A DNA stretch of 34,530 bases from NCBI GenBank assembly GCA_002294665.1, contig DBFQ01000108.1, forward strand, positions 10,100 to 44,629. Reading direction: 5' to 3'. The stretch's first letter is position 1, and each line of letters starts with the position of its first letter. The position numbers were made by a program, and so were the translations under genes. The notes under the pieces were generated by a model. It saw nothing but the letters and a program-made list of their open reading frames with translations. It ran no database searches and was not told the DNA's origin. Origin of the DNA: Candidatus Aminicenantes bacterium UBA876. Its GTDB lineage: Bacteria; Acidobacteriota; Aminicenantia; UBA2199. This document shows positions 7,929-16,882 of this stretch, one piece after another.

Positions 7929-8639
7929 GTGTCCAGCGGACTGAATCGCAAGCGGCCGCATCTGCGGGGTCTTTTCGACCGCATGGCGGGCCGTTATGAC
8001 CGCTTCAACAGTTTTTCCAGCCTGGGCCTGGACAGGTGGTGGCGATACCGCGCCGTGAAAGGGGTGGCGGTCAAGGGAAAAATCCTTGACCTTGGGAGCG
8101 GCGGCGGACAGATGGCCCAATGCCTGAAGACGGCGCAGGCCTTCTGTGTGGGCGTGGATCCCGCTTATGCCATGCTGGCGGAAGGCCGGCGCCGGGGGCG
8201 GTGTTTCACGCCTGTCCAGGCCAGGGGGGAATTTCTGCCGTTCCGGGACAACACCTGGGATGGCGTGATATCCGGGTTTGTCATGCGCAACCTGGACGAC
8301 ATCCGCCGGACAATCACTGAATGTTTCAGAACCCTCCGTCCCGGAGGCACGCTGGTCGTACTGGAATTCTTTCCTCCGCGTTCCCGCCTTCTGCGCGCCT
8401 TTTTCCGGGTATACCTGGGGTGGATTGTTCCCCGGGTGTTTGCCGGGGATCTTGGGGAACGTCGGGACATCGAGTGGCTGAGCCGCTCCATTGGCGGTTT
8501 CATGTCGCCGGGCGAGTTTGCAAAACTGGTGCGGGAATGCGGATTTTCCCGGGTAGAGATGCGGCCATTGATTTTTCGCATTGCCTGGCGCCTGGTGGCG
8601 GTAAAGCAGACCTTTACTGATTCATGCCGGCGGAAATAA
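7929..8639 (+). CDS. menG: MenG/UbiE-type C-methyltransferase
   Basis: This is a 236-residue SAM-dependent methyltransferase of the UbiE/COQ5 family, which methylates demethylmenaquinone as the last step of menaquinone synthesis. It shows the N-terminal LFDRMAGRYDRFN box, SAM motif I ILDLGSGGGQ, and the post-motif DNTWDGVISGFVMRNLDD followed by LRPGGTLVVLEF, which are diagnostic for the family. I chose the GTG at 7929 because the family box must be included and the next ATG (7983) falls inside it; an earlier ATG at 7857 would lie within the transporter gene. No strong Shine-Dalgarno is seen, consistent with coupling to the transporter stop at 7921. A demethylubiquinone or other quinone substrate cannot be excluded, but menA nearby favours menaquinone. 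Confidence 0.85.
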   Translation: MSSGLNRKRPHLRGLFDRMAGRYDRFNSFSSLGLDRWWRYRAVKGVAVKGKILDLGSGGGQMAQCLKTAQAFCVGVDPAYAMLAEGRRRGRCFTPVQARGEFLPFRDNTWDGVISGFVMRNLDDIRRTITECFRTLRPGGTLVVLEFFPPRSRLLRAFFRVYLGWIVPRVFAGDLGERRDIEWLSRSIGGFMSPGEFAKLVRECGFSRVEMRPLIFRIAWRLVAVKQTFTDSCRRK

Positions 8640-8682
8640 ACATTATTTTGCGGCAAGCCACCGGCAAGGTGGGAGAGAAGGT

Positions 8683-9105
8683 TTACGAGGCGCTGGTTTT
8701 GCGTATTTCCGTCTGGATCAGGTCGGCGATCGTGGTTCGGTCAAGGAAATCGCGGATCAGCCCATCCATTTCCCGCCAGTGGTCGTGGGCACCGCAATTG
8801 TGCGTGCGGGGACAGTAGAGGTGGTCGTCGACGCAGGGAGCGATCAAGAGAGATTCACCCGTGATTTTAAATACATCCAGAAGGGAAATCCGTTCGGGAG
8901 GCATTTTCAGGCGGTAGCCGCCGCGGGCTCCCCGTCGACTGGTGATCAGGCCATGGGCTTCCAGGGGTTGCAGGATCTGTTTGGCGAACTTGGCGGAAAT
9001 CTTTTGATTGGCTTCCACTTGGCGCAGGGGGTGAAGCTGCGAACAGTCCATGCCCAATTCCACCAGGATGCGCACCGCGTATCGTGATCTGGCGCTGATT
9101 TTCAT
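8683..9105 (-). CDS. Rrf2-family transcriptional regulator with three-Cys cluster motif
   Basis: This 140-residue winged-helix regulator begins MKISARSRYAVRIL, the usual Rrf2/IscR start. The wing region is SRRGARGGYRL and the hallmark cysteines appear in the C-terminal half as C-x6-C-x5-C (CVDDHLYCPRTHNC). In IscR-type members three such Cys hold an Fe-S cluster that senses iron, sulfur or oxidants; the first spacing is one residue longer than in IscR. I placed the start at 9105 for its match to the family N-terminus; the ribosome binding site is weak. The gene is divergent from a PP-loop ATPase, and an inverted repeat over the ATPase promoter is a plausible operator. A link to Fe-S or thiol metabolism is inferred. 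Confidence 0.9.
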   Translation of the reverse strand: MKISARSRYAVRILVELGMDCSQLHPLRQVEANQKISAKFAKQILQPLEAHGLITSRRGARGGYRLKMPPERISLLDVFKITGESLLIAPCVDDHLYCPRTHNCGAHDHWREMDGLIRDFLDRTTIADLIQTEIRKTSAS

Positions 9106-9187
9106 GTTAAAGTAATCTGTACGGATACCATATACGCAAAGGTTACCAGAAATGTCTGAAAAAGGCAATACCGGAGGAATGATGGAC

Positions 9188-9218
9188 TTGACAAAAGGTA
9201 ATTGTTGAAGTTACAATT
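9188..9218 (+). promoter_or_regulatory. Promoter of the PP-loop gene with overlapping inverted repeat
   Basis: A perfect TTGACA (9188-9193) lies 18 bases before TACAAT (9212-9217). An inverted repeat AATTGT-N7-ACAATT (9200-9218) covers the spacer and the -10 box, the position where a repressor would block transcription. The Rrf2 gene starting 83 bases away on the other strand is the obvious candidate to bind it. Confidence 0.55.
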
Positions 9219-9248
9219 GATGATGGTCATTTCCCGAGGAGGCGCCTG

Positions 9249-10067
9249 ATGAAGAACGAAGTGGTGATTGAGTTTTCCGGCGGCATCGACTCTCTTTACG
9301 CCGCGCATTACCTGGCGGATCGGTATGATCGGGTCCACTTGCTGACTTTCGACAAGGGCTATCTGCATATCCTGCTGAAAGCCAACCAGCCCAATGTGGA
9401 ATTGCTGCAATCCCTGCATGGGAAAGACAAAGTGACTCACCAGGTGATGGATATCCGTCACCTCTTCAAGGAGATGGCGGTCCGGGACTACAAAGAAACC
9501 AGCCGGGAGTTCGGCAAGGAAGCCGCCTGGTGCATGCCATGTCGTGCGAGCATGGCCCTGGCCAGTGTGATATACGCCCTGGAACACGATATCCCGCTCT
9601 TTACGGACGGCGCCAACTGGGAGCAGGCGCCGGATGGGAAAAAGATCCTGGTGACGGGAGACAACTTCCCTGAATTTCTTGGCATGATCAAGGAGTTCGC
9701 CGCCAGGTACCAGGTCGAGTACCTGCCTGTCGTCTACGACCTGAACACGCGTGAGGAGCGCCGCAATGAGCTCGAACGCCTGGGCGCCAGAATCGATTTC
9801 AACAGCATGAATCGCACCGGCAAGTCGCCGCTGGACGTGTTCAATCCGAAATTCTACAGCCGGGTCCAACCCATGTGCCTCTCGGGCTACCTGGTGCATT
9901 GGAAGCGCAACCTGTTCAGGGTTCCCGAAAAGGTGACGCCGGAGATGATTACGGGTGCATTGCAGCCGAAGCTGGATGTCGTTGCGGAGCGGCTGGTACG
10001 GGAGCATCTGCAGAGCCGGGGCATCGACGTCGAGGAGCTGGTGGCGCGGCGCAAGTCCGAAACATGA
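9249..10067 (+). CDS. PP-loop ATPase with CxxC plus distal Cys (TtcA-like layout)
   Basis: This 272-residue protein has the ATP-pyrophosphatase P-loop S10-G-G-I-D-S15 after an initial beta strand, as in enzymes that adenylate a substrate to activate it (tRNA thiolases, QueC, GuaA). It carries C95-M-P-C98 and a single C210. TtcA-type tRNA thiolases hold a [4Fe-4S] cluster with just such a CxxC and a later Cys, so a cluster-dependent sulfur transfer is possible. The rest does not match a family I can name. The ATG at 9249 has GAGGAGG upstream. It is divergently paired with an Rrf2 regulator that itself has cluster-type cysteines. Fold and motif are seen; substrate and cluster are inferred. Confidence 0.8.
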   Translation: MKNEVVIEFSGGIDSLYAAHYLADRYDRVHLLTFDKGYLHILLKANQPNVELLQSLHGKDKVTHQVMDIRHLFKEMAVRDYKETSREFGKEAAWCMPCRASMALASVIYALEHDIPLFTDGANWEQAPDGKKILVTGDNFPEFLGMIKEFAARYQVEYLPVVYDLNTREERRNELERLGARIDFNSMNRTGKSPLDVFNPKFYSRVQPMCLSGYLVHWKRNLFRVPEKVTPEMITGALQPKLDVVAERLVREHLQSRGIDVEELVARRKSET

Positions 10068-10112
10068 CCGGCGACTGAAGTTTTATTGTTGGAGCCCGCC
10101 TCCCATGCGACG

Positions 10113-11327
10113 CTATTCGTAGTGCAACGCTTCTATGGGATTGAGCATGGAAGCCTTGCGCGCCGGGTAGAAACCGAAAAACACGCCTACCGCCGCTGAA
10201 AAGACAACAGCGATTGTTGTGATCACCGGATCCACGATAAATCCCGTGTTGATCAGCCTGGATATGCCTTTTCCCAGGCCGAGGCCTGCCAGGATGCCGA
10301 TGAATCCTCCCAACAGGCTGAGTATGACCGCCTCTACAAGGAATTGAACCAGTATATCGCCGCTTCGTGCTCCAACCGCCATGCGGATGCCGATTTCACG
10401 GGTGCGTTCGGTTACCGACACCAGCATGATGTTCATGATGCCGATCCCTCCGACCAGCAAAGAGACAGCCGCGATGGCCCCCAGCAACATGGTCATGGTG
10501 TTGGTGACCCCGGTCACCCGTTCAATGATCTCGGTCTGGCTGCGGATCTGGAAGTCGTCTTCGTCGGCGGCTTTCAGGCGATGCGTGTCACGCAGTATTT
10601 CGCGGATTTCCGATTCCACGGCCTGCATCGAAACGTTTTCTTTTGCACTGGCCTGGATCGAACGCACGGTTTTGCCGTCGGACAGGCGATAAAGGACCGT
10701 GGTGGAGGGAGCCAGGATGAGATCGTCCTGGTCGCCCATCTGGGCGTCGCCTTTTTCTTTCAAGGTACCGATTACCGTAAAGGGCACCCGGTTGAGGCGG
10801 ATACGTGCGCCGAGGGGATCGCGCTCTCCGAAAATTTCTGCTGCGACCGTATCACCCAGCACGGCTACTTTGCGCCGGCCGCGTACATCCTGCTCGGTAA
10901 AGAAGCTGCCGGTTTCGATTTCCCAGTTGCGGATAAAAGGATAGTCGACAGACACCCCGTGGATCTGGGTGGCCCAGTTCTTATCCATGGCAATAGCCTG
11001 GACACCGACGGTGATATCCGGGGATACATAGTCCAACAGAGTGGAGCGCTTTCTCAACTCTTCAATATCTTCCATGGAAAGGGTCTGCAGGCTGCCGGCT
11101 CCGCGGCTGACGCCGCCGCGGTAAGAAGACCCCGAACGGATCATGATCAAGTTTGTTCCCAGGGCGTCGATCTGGTTCTCAATGTCGGCCGACGCGCCCT
11201 GACCGATGGCGACCAGGGCGATAACCGCGCCGACTCCGATGATGATTCCCAGCATGGTGAGAAAACTGCGCATGCGATTGCGGGTGATGCTGCGGACAGC
11301 CGCGCGAATCAGTCGATCGAGTTTCAT
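10113..11327 (-). CDS. MacB-type ABC transporter permease subunit
   Basis: This is a 404-residue permease of the MacB/FtsX type. An amphipathic start and first transmembrane helix (about 20-45, [20 protein letters not shown]) precede a large periplasmic domain to about residue 270. Three further helices in the C-terminal third follow, with the family segment [28 protein letters not shown]. Unlike E. coli MacB, the ATPase is a separate protein encoded upstream, overlapping by four bases (ATGA-type). The gene is last in the tolC-macA-ATPase-permease operon. AGGAGG seven bases upstream supports the ATG. In MacAB-TolC systems this part works as a mechanotransmitter that drives export of macrolides, peptides or lipids from the periplasm; the substrate here is unknown. 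Confidence 0.93.
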   Translation of the reverse strand: MKLDRLIRAAVRSITRNRMRSFLTMLGIIIGVGAVIALVAIGQGASADIENQIDALGTNLIMIRSGSSYRGGVSRGAGSLQTLSMEDIEELRKRSTLLDYVSPDITVGVQAIAMDKNWATQIHGVSVDYPFIRNWEIETGSFFTEQDVRGRRKVAVLGDTVAAEIFGERDPLGARIRLNRVPFTVIGTLKEKGDAQMGDQDDLILAPSTTVLYRLSDGKTVRSIQASAKENVSMQAVESEIREILRDTHRLKAADEDDFQIRSQTEIIERVTGVTNTMTMLLGAIAAVSLLVGGIGIMNIMLVSVTERTREIGIRMAVGARSGDILVQFLVEAVILSLLGGFIGILAGLGLGKGISRLINTGFIVDPVITTIAVVFSAAVGVFFGFYPARKASMLNPIEALHYE

Positions 11328-12070
11328 GATTGCACCTCCTGCGCGCCGCTGAAGGCGGATGTGCCGTTGCCGGCATGGATCCGGTCCACTACCGGTTCAT
11401 CGCGGATCTTCAGCCCGTCCCTGAGTTCAATGATTCTTTTGGCGAAGCGGGCGATATCGGGCTCATGGGTAACCAGTACAATGGTGACACCCTCTTTGTT
11501 GAGTTCCTGGAAAAGCGCCATCACGTCATTGGAGGTGGCGGTATCGAGGTTGCCGGTGGGTTCATCGGCCAGGACCAGCGCGGGACGATTGACCAGGGCG
11601 CGGGCAATGGCCACCCGTTGCTGCTGTCCTCCGGAGAGCTGGGTGGGTTCATGATCCAGGCGGTCACCCAGGCCGACGCGTTCAAGCGCGTTTCGCGCCA
11701 TTTCCCGGGCCGGCAGTTTTTCTTCTCCACGAAAGTACATCAGGGGGAGTTCCACGTTTTCCAGAGCCGAGGTTCGGGCCAGCAGGTTGAACCCCTGGAA
11801 GACGAAACCGATGCGCCGGTTGCGGATGTCCGCCAGTTGGCGCCGGTTCATGCGATCCACACGCGTACCGTCCAGGGTGTAGGTTCCGCCGGTGGGGTAA
11901 TCCAGGCATCCCAGGATGTTCATCAGCGTGGACTTCCCAGATCCCGAAGCGCCCATGATGGCGATAAATTCACCGGAATGGACCTCCAGGTCCACGCCTT
12001 TGAGGGCCGGAACACGCACATCGCCCATGATATAGGTTTTTTCAATTTGCGCCAGTTCAATGGTGTGCAT
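11324..12070 (-). CDS. ABC transporter ATP-binding subunit (MacB/LolD type)
   Basis: This is a 248-residue nucleotide-binding subunit. Walker A is GASGSGKST (residues 40-48), the Q-loop FQGFNLL about 91-97, the signature LSGGQQQR at 145-152, Walker B with [11 protein letters not shown] at 166-176, and the switch His lies in LVTHEPD. The MGx[15 protein letters not shown] and IGFVFQ segments are those of the MacB/LolD class. It is translationally coupled to the permease (overlap of four bases) and begins 15 bases after the adaptor gene. It would power the efflux complex from the cytoplasm. The C-terminus runs about 25 residues past the conserved core with no recognised domain. Confidence 0.95.
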   Translation of the reverse strand: MHTIELAQIEKTYIMGDVRVPALKGVDLEVHSGEFIAIMGASGSGKSTLMNILGCLDYPTGGTYTLDGTRVDRMNRRQLADIRNRRIGFVFQGFNLLARTSALENVELPLMYFRGEEKLPAREMARNALERVGLGDRLDHEPTQLSGGQQQRVAIARALVNRPALVLADEPTGNLDTATSNDVMALFQELNKEGVTIVLVTHEPDIARFAKRIIELRDGLKIRDEPVVDRIHAGNGTSAFSGAQEVQS

Positions 12071-12085
12071 GGGTTTGCTCCACCC

Positions 12086-13327
12086 TCAGCGAGGCCGGCT
12101 GCCGCGTGGCGGGCCGCCCATCTGGAACGGGTTGCTGCGGTTGTTGCCGGTGGCGGCCGGTGGGCTGGTGAACTTGGTGACCACAAGGGTTCCTTCCTTC
12201 AGCGTACGGGATTCCAGAACCTCGGTGTGGGACGCATCGGAAGCGCCCTTGCGGAAGAAAACAACGCGGAGTTTTTTTGTCTCCAGAGGAATGAAAACGT
12301 AACCCCTTTTGTTCTGATTGCTTTTACCGTTTGGATTTCTGGCAAGGGTTTCCGCCGCTGAACCGCTGTTTGCGGCTTCAGCAGGCTGGGGGCGCTCAAT
12401 TTCAATGCCCGCTGATGGCCGCAGATTCAGGGCGCTGTTGGGAACCATCAGCACGTTCTCGCGGTATTCGATGAGGAAATCCACCGTGGCGGTCATTCCC
12501 GGCAAAAGCACGCGGTCGCGGTTTTCGGCGTCCACAACCACCGTGTAGTTGACCACGTTGTTAATGGTTGTCGGTTGCAACCGGATCTGGCGTACGGTGC
12601 CGGTGAATTGGCGGTCTGGATAGGATTGTACGCTGAAGCGGGTTTGCTGACCCTGGCGGATCAGGCCGATATCGCTTTCATCCACGAAGGCTTCAATCTG
12701 CATCTTGGTCAGGTCCCGGGCGATGAGGAAGAGTTTGGGCGCCTGGAAACTGGCGGCAATGGTCTGGCCTTCGTCCACGGTTCGTTCAATCACCGTCCCG
12801 TCCATGGGGGAGCGGATTTCCGTGTACCCCAGGTTGGTCTGAGCGCGTTTCAATGCGGCCTGGGCGCTTTTCAGGTTGGCGCGGGATGTGGCCGCCTGGG
12901 TCCGCCATTGCAGAAATTCGGTCTCGGAAATATGCCCGTTTTCGAAAAGCGGGCGATTGCGTTCCAATTCCGCTTCCAGCCGGTCCAGTTCCGCCGCGGC
13001 GCTGTCCACACGGGCCTGGGCCTCCTGCACGGAAACGCGGAAGGGTGTCTTGTCCAGGACGGCCAGCAACTGACCTTTGGTGACCGGGCTGTTGAAATCC
13101 ACCAGCAGCTGTTCAACGATTCCGGAGACCTGGGAACCCACTTCCACGGTTTCCAGCGCGCTGAGAGTTCCGGTGGCGGAAACGGTGTTTTCGATGTTGC
13201 CCCGGGTCAGGGCGGCGGTGGTGTAGAGGGCCGCAGTGGATTCATTTTTTCCCGGGCTCAGCCACAAGATCGACAATACGGCGATGATGGCGGCGATGCC
13301 CAGCCATATCCAGTGTTTGCGCTTCAT
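12086..13327 (-). CDS. Periplasmic adaptor subunit (MacA/HlyD type)
   Basis: This 413-residue membrane-fusion protein has an N-terminal membrane anchor (residues 6-25) and a barrel-sandwich half with VSATGTLSALETVEVGSQVSG. A helical hairpin about residues 95-165 (rich in Ala, Glu, Arg, Gln), a second lipoyl half with SPMDGTVIERTVDEGQTIAA and a beta-barrel domain near TVVVDAENRDRVLLPGMTATVDF follow. This is the MacA architecture. The last 20 residues are Asn-, Gly-, Pro- and Arg-rich and look disordered. The start overlaps the TolC-family stop by four bases. It would join the inner-membrane ABC unit to the outer-membrane channel encoded just before it. Confidence 0.93.
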   Translation of the reverse strand: MKRKHWIWLGIAAIIAVLSILWLSPGKNESTAALYTTAALTRGNIENTVSATGTLSALETVEVGSQVSGIVEQLLVDFNSPVTKGQLLAVLDKTPFRVSVQEAQARVDSAAAELDRLEAELERNRPLFENGHISETEFLQWRTQAATSRANLKSAQAALKRAQTNLGYTEIRSPMDGTVIERTVDEGQTIAASFQAPKLFLIARDLTKMQIEAFVDESDIGLIRQGQQTRFSVQSYPDRQFTGTVRQIRLQPTTINNVVNYTVVVDAENRDRVLLPGMTATVDFLIEYRENVLMVPNSALNLRPSAGIEIERPQPAEAANSGSAAETLARNPNGKSNQNKRGYVFIPLETKKLRVVFFRKGASDASHTEVLESRTLKEGTLVVTKFTSPPAATGNNRSNPFQMGGPPRGSRPR

Positions 13328-14757
13328 TCTTCTTCTCCTTTTAATGCGGGTGGGACGACGGCATCCAAAGACGATTCACTCACCAGTTTGAGCAGGTTGT
13401 ATTCATCGCCGTTGCTGAAGAGAATTTCCAGTCCGCGCAGCAGGCGGGTGTAACGAGCCGCTGCGTGGTTGTAACTGGCCTGTCGGTACTGGCTCCGGGA
13501 CTGGCTGACTTCGGTAAGGGTGGCGGCATTGGCGCGATAGCGATCCTGCATGCTGTTCAGCGCGGCGCGGGCGAATGTCAACTGTTTTTGGGCACTGGCC
13601 AATTGCCGCGAGGCGTTTTCCCAATTGAGCCTTGCCTGGCGGATCTCGGCGGCGGCCTGAAGCTGTTGTTGCCGGAGATTCAGGTTTTCGTTTTCCACTT
13701 GGATCTTTGCCGCGGCGACTTCCAGGCTTGTCTGGCCCCGGTCGAAAACGGGTAGTGACAGGTTCAGGCTGACACTGGCCGAGAGGTTGCGATCCAGCAA
13801 TTGATCTTCGAGGTTTGACTCGGGAATGGAGCTTGAATAGGAGCTCCCCACGCCCGCGGAGGCCGACAGGCGCGGGTAACGGCCCGATCGGGCGACCCGG
13901 AGCATGTGCCGGGCGGCGAGGACGCGGTTTTTCTGGGCGGCAATGTCCGGACGCGTGTCCGGGTCCGCCTCATTCGCGGTTTCCCCGATCAGGGTTTCCA
14001 GCCTTTTCATGATCGCTTCCACTTGTGGTTCCTCCGGCCGGAGTGCCTGGTCGGGATCCATGCCAAGTGTCAGAAGCAGGTTCATGACGGCCACCTGATA
14101 GGCACGATCCGCTTCTTCCAGGCGGTATTCCGAGGCGGCGATTTCCGCCTGTTGCTGGTAGAGGTCGGCGACGGGCCGCCTTCCGGCCTGGTAAAACGCG
14201 CTGATCTGTTCCAGCAGTTCCGCCTGGGCCTGGCGGTTTTCTTTTTCCACGGAGATAAAACTCCGGGCGATCAGCGACTGAATGAATTCCTGGGCTACGG
14301 AGTAAACAATGCCCTGGCGGGCGCGAGCCAGGTCAGCTGCGGCCGCGTTCCGGTTTGCGACGGTCTGGTGCAGGGTGGATGTGTTCGCGAAACCGTTGAA
14401 CAGGGTCAGGCTGGAAGAAAGGTTGATGCTGAAACGGGTATAAGCGGAAGCCGTGTAGTCGCCGCTGACCGGGTCAACCGATTTCCCGGCCTGGCGGCTT
14501 CCCGATGAAGAGAGGCTGAGGTCGGGCAAAAAGGAATTCCGCTGTTTTTTCCAGGCGATTTCGCTGCTGGAAAAACGATTCTGCGCCGCCTGCAGATCCG
14601 GATTCTGCGCCAATGCGAGTTTTACCGCGGTTTCCAGACTCAGAGTGGAGTCGGGGAGCGCGGCGCAGGGAACGGTTCCCATGACCAGTCCGGCCAGCAG
14701 CAAACCTGCGAAAAGATGGGTTTTGCGTGAAAAAGCGCGATCAATCAACCTGTTCAT
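13324..14757 (-). CDS. TolC-family outer-membrane efflux protein
   Basis: The 477-residue protein has a long signal peptide (hydrophobic core about 16-33, cleavage likely after CAA near residue 34). Two repeated outer-membrane efflux domains rich in long Ala/Gln/Glu helices follow, with the typical start TLSLETAVKLALAQNPDLQAA and, in the second half, ALNSMQDRYRANAATLTEVSQSRSQYRQA. Such proteins form a trimeric channel through the outer membrane and periplasm. GGAGG lies just upstream of the ATG. It is first in the four-gene efflux operon and is preceded, in a 101-base gap, by a tandem box also found upstream of the response regulator. This organisation gives a complete tripartite pump. The chain extends about 20 residues past the second domain. 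Confidence 0.93.
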   Translation of the reverse strand: MNRLIDRAFSRKTHLFAGLLLAGLVMGTVPCAALPDSTLSLETAVKLALAQNPDLQAAQNRFSSSEIAWKKQRNSFLPDLSLSSSGSRQAGKSVDPVSGDYTASAYTRFSINLSSSLTLFNGFANTSTLHQTVANRNAAAADLARARQGIVYSVAQEFIQSLIARSFISVEKENRQAQAELLEQISAFYQAGRRPVADLYQQQAEIAASEYRLEEADRAYQVAVMNLLLTLGMDPDQALRPEEPQVEAIMKRLETLIGETANEADPDTRPDIAAQKNRVLAARHMLRVARSGRYPRLSASAGVGSSYSSSIPESNLEDQLLDRNLSASVSLNLSLPVFDRGQTSLEVAAAKIQVENENLNLRQQQLQAAAEIRQARLNWENASRQLASAQKQLTFARAALNSMQDRYRANAATLTEVSQSRSQYRQASYNHAAARYTRLLRGLEILFSNGDEYNLLKLVSESSLDAVVPPALKGEEE

Positions 14758-14827
14758 CTATCCTCCTGTCCCGGCGACGGCCGGATGCCCATATTCCTGC
14801 ATACGCTGGAATCTTTGCCTGAACGTA

Positions 14828-14851
14828 TTGCAAATGTGACAAAATGTAACA
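14828..14851 (-). promoter_or_regulatory. Tandem TYACA box upstream of the efflux operon
   Basis: On the minus strand two half-sites, TTACA (complement of 14845-14849) and TCACA (complement of 14835-14839), recur with a 10-base period and are followed by TTGCAA (14828-14833). The same arrangement occurs upstream of the response regulator at 16906-16929. OmpR-family regulators commonly bind direct repeats with one helical turn between them. The box lies about 80-95 bases before the tolC start. No good -10 hexamer is placed relative to TTGCAA here, as expected for an activated promoter. Confidence 0.5.
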
Positions 14852-14858
14852 TGCTGAA

Positions 14859-16169
14859 TCAAACGCGGAAAACCAGGGTAATGGTGGTCCCCTGTCCGGG
14901 TTGGCTCTCGACGCTGATTCTGCCCCCATGGGCCTGCATGATTTTCCAGCACATGTTCATGCCCAACCCGTAACCTCCGGTCTGTTTGCTGCGGGAAGGA
15001 TCTGCGCGGTAGAAGGCCTCGAAGATATGGTTGACCACCTCCGGCGGCATGCCGCTGCCGGAATCATGGATGCGCACGATCACTCCATCCGCGTGGCGTT
15101 CGGCCGTGATCTTTACGGGTGGATCCGAGTGACGGGAATGGCGCAGGGCGTTGTCCAAAAGATTGCGCAGAAGGATATTCAAGCGCTCGGCGTCCGCGCG
15201 CACGTACAGGTCTTCGGGCACATTCCGCCATTGAATTCCCGGTTGCCGCCCCGCCATCGGCTCCGCGACCTTGCGGATGGCTTCATCCAGGCGGATGGTT
15301 TCCAGCCGCAGCGCGCCATGGGGATTATCCAGGCGTTCACTTTCCAGGATCGCGGTTACCATGCGCTCCACTTCCTCAACATCTTCCAGGATGGCCTGGC
15401 GCGGTTCACTGCTCTCCAAAAACTCCAGCGCAAGTTTGATGCGTGTCAACGGTGAGCGCATTTCATGGCTGACATCCAGCAACAGGCGTTCACGTGAGCG
15501 GATCATGTCGTTGATGCGATCGGACATGCGGTTGAAAGATCGAATCAATTCACCCAGTTCATCGGGCCGCCTGGACTGCATACGGAAATCCATTTCTCCG
15601 CATCCCAGCTTGGTCATGCCTTCGCGCAGGACGCGAATCGGCCGCAACAGGGCCTGGATCAGGAACCATATCCCCACGATCAGCAGGACTGCCAGGATCG
15701 ATACAGCCAGGAGCAACTGATTGACACGGTGATGAAAACCCTTGTTCCAGGGCCGCAAGAGGAAAAACAGGCTGCCGCCTGCGACGGGAATTCGCGCACA
15801 CAAACCATCCGGGGTGAATCCGGCCGCGGCCCCGGCCATTCCCTTCAATGTGACCAGTTCATGCCGGGCGATTTTTTCCAGGCCTTCGTGGGTGGACCAG
15901 CCGCCTGACGGCGCCTCATAGCGGATGCGCAGGAACAGTCGATCCGCCAATTCCCGTGCCTGCTGCAGCGAAGGTGGATGCCCGAGGTCACGGGAGATGA
16001 GCTGGGCGTAACTGACCGAATGGGTCAGGATGCTTTCAAACCGCATCGGGGGTTTGAACAGCAACCGGTGCGCCCCGGCGATGAAAACGATCATCAATAC
16101 CAGGGCCAGGATAAAAATCAGCGGGATCTTTAAAAAAAGCGAGGCGCGGATGCGCCGGATCAATCCCAT
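14859..16169 (-). CDS. Sensor histidine kinase of the efflux-linked two-component system
   Basis: This is a 436-residue membrane kinase. Transmembrane helices at about 14-33 and 152-172 flank a periplasmic sensor of some 118 residues. HAMP (about 173-225), the dimerisation/phosphoacceptor helix with H235 in LDVSHEMRSPLTRIK, and an ATPase domain follow. The ATPase has its N-box at 334-345 (LRNLLDNALRHS), G1 DSGSGMP at 369-375 and G2 GGYGLGM at 398-404. The domain order is that of CpxA/BaeS-type kinases. The start overlaps the response-regulator stop by ten bases, so the two are co-translated. Downstream lies the efflux operon it probably controls. The sensor domain is not one I can assign to a ligand; envelope stress or the pump substrate are natural guesses. 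Confidence 0.94.
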   Translation of the reverse strand: MGLIRRIRASLFLKIPLIFILALVLMIVFIAGAHRLLFKPPMRFESILTHSVSYAQLISRDLGHPPSLQQARELADRLFLRIRYEAPSGGWSTHEGLEKIARHELVTLKGMAGAAAGFTPDGLCARIPVAGGSLFFLLRPWNKGFHHRVNQLLLAVSILAVLLIVGIWFLIQALLRPIRVLREGMTKLGCGEMDFRMQSRRPDELGELIRSFNRMSDRINDMIRSRERLLLDVSHEMRSPLTRIKLALEFLESSEPRQAILEDVEEVERMVTAILESERLDNPHGALRLETIRLDEAIRKVAEPMAGRQPGIQWRNVPEDLYVRADAERLNILLRNLLDNALRHSRHSDPPVKITAERHADGVIVRIHDSGSGMPPEVVNHIFEAFYRADPSRSKQTGGYGLGMNMCWKIMQAHGGRISVESQPGQGTTITLVFRV

Positions 16170-16858
16170 GGTGAAGGTTCGCCTCCCACGTACACGTATC
16201 CGACTCCCCAGACGGTTTTGATCAGGCGCGGAGAGCGGGCGTCGTCGTGCAGTTTCTGTCGCAGCCGGCTGATCAGAATGTCGATTGAGCGGCTTTCGCC
16301 GTCATCCTGGATGTCCCATAATTGTTCCATGATCTGGTCCCGGGAATAGACCACGCCCGGGCGCCGGGTCAGCAGCGCCAGGACTTCGAATTCCGCGCTG
16401 GTCAGCGTAATCTCGGTTTGGTCGAGTTGGACCCGGCGTTTTTCCAGGTCCACCATCAGGTCGCCTACGCGGCGGACACGCGACGGGCTTTCTTGACGCA
16501 CCCGTCTCAGGATGGTCTGAATGCGTGCGACCAGTTCCCGGGGCTCGAACGGTTTCGCCAGATAGTCATCGGCGCCGATTTCCAGGCCGACAATGCGATC
16601 CGTTACTTCGCCGCGGGCCGTGAGCATGATGATGGGAATGGAATGGGTGCGGCGAATGGAGCGGCATACGTCGAATCCGTCCATGTCCGGCAGCATGATG
16701 TCGAGAATGATCAGATCCGGTGCGAAGCGCGCCAATGCATCCAAACCTTCGCGGGGATGGGTGTGGGCCTGGACCTGGAAGCCGAAACGGGCCAGGTAGT
16801 TTGTCAGCAGGTGGTTGAGTTTTTGGTCGTCATCGATGACCAGGATTTTCGCGTTCAT
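16160..16858 (-). CDS. OmpR-family response regulator
   Basis: This 232-residue regulator has a receiver domain with acidic pair D10-D11, phosphoacceptor D53 (in LIILDIMLPDMDG), T80 and K102, followed by an OmpR-type winged helix (about 130-228, ending in RLIKTVWGVGYVYVGG). I placed the start at 16858 because MNAKILVIDD is the standard family beginning; the open frame runs 14 codons further. The gene overlaps the kinase gene. Its upstream region holds a tandem TYACA box abutting a -35 element, and an identical arrangement precedes tolC, so the regulator probably controls both itself and the pump. CpxR is the nearest well-known relative in layout; true orthology is not claimed. Confidence 0.94.
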   Translation of the reverse strand: MNAKILVIDDDQKLNHLLTNYLARFGFQVQAHTHPREGLDALARFAPDLIILDIMLPDMDGFDVCRSIRRTHSIPIIMLTARGEVTDRIVGLEIGADDYLAKPFEPRELVARIQTILRRVRQESPSRVRRVGDLMVDLEKRRVQLDQTEITLTSAEFEVLALLTRRPGVVYSRDQIMEQLWDIQDDGESRSIDILISRLRQKLHDDARSPRLIKTVWGVGYVYVGGEPSPWD

Positions 16859-16882
16859 GAAGTGGCTTCCCGCAATAAGCAT

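Noticed and set aside
8658..8672. CCACC/GGTGG hairpin between menG and the Rrf2 gene as a terminator
   Set aside because: The stem is five bases with no T-run; a chance match is likely.
9102..10007. 301-codon open frame on the minus strand
   Set aside because: It covers the antisense of the PP-loop gene and the divergent promoter region; the plus-strand gene has a strong ribosome binding site and motifs.
10344..11654. 436-codon open frame on the plus strand
   Set aside because: It runs antisense to the MacB-type permease and ATPase genes and crosses their junction; the composition is typical of an antisense frame.
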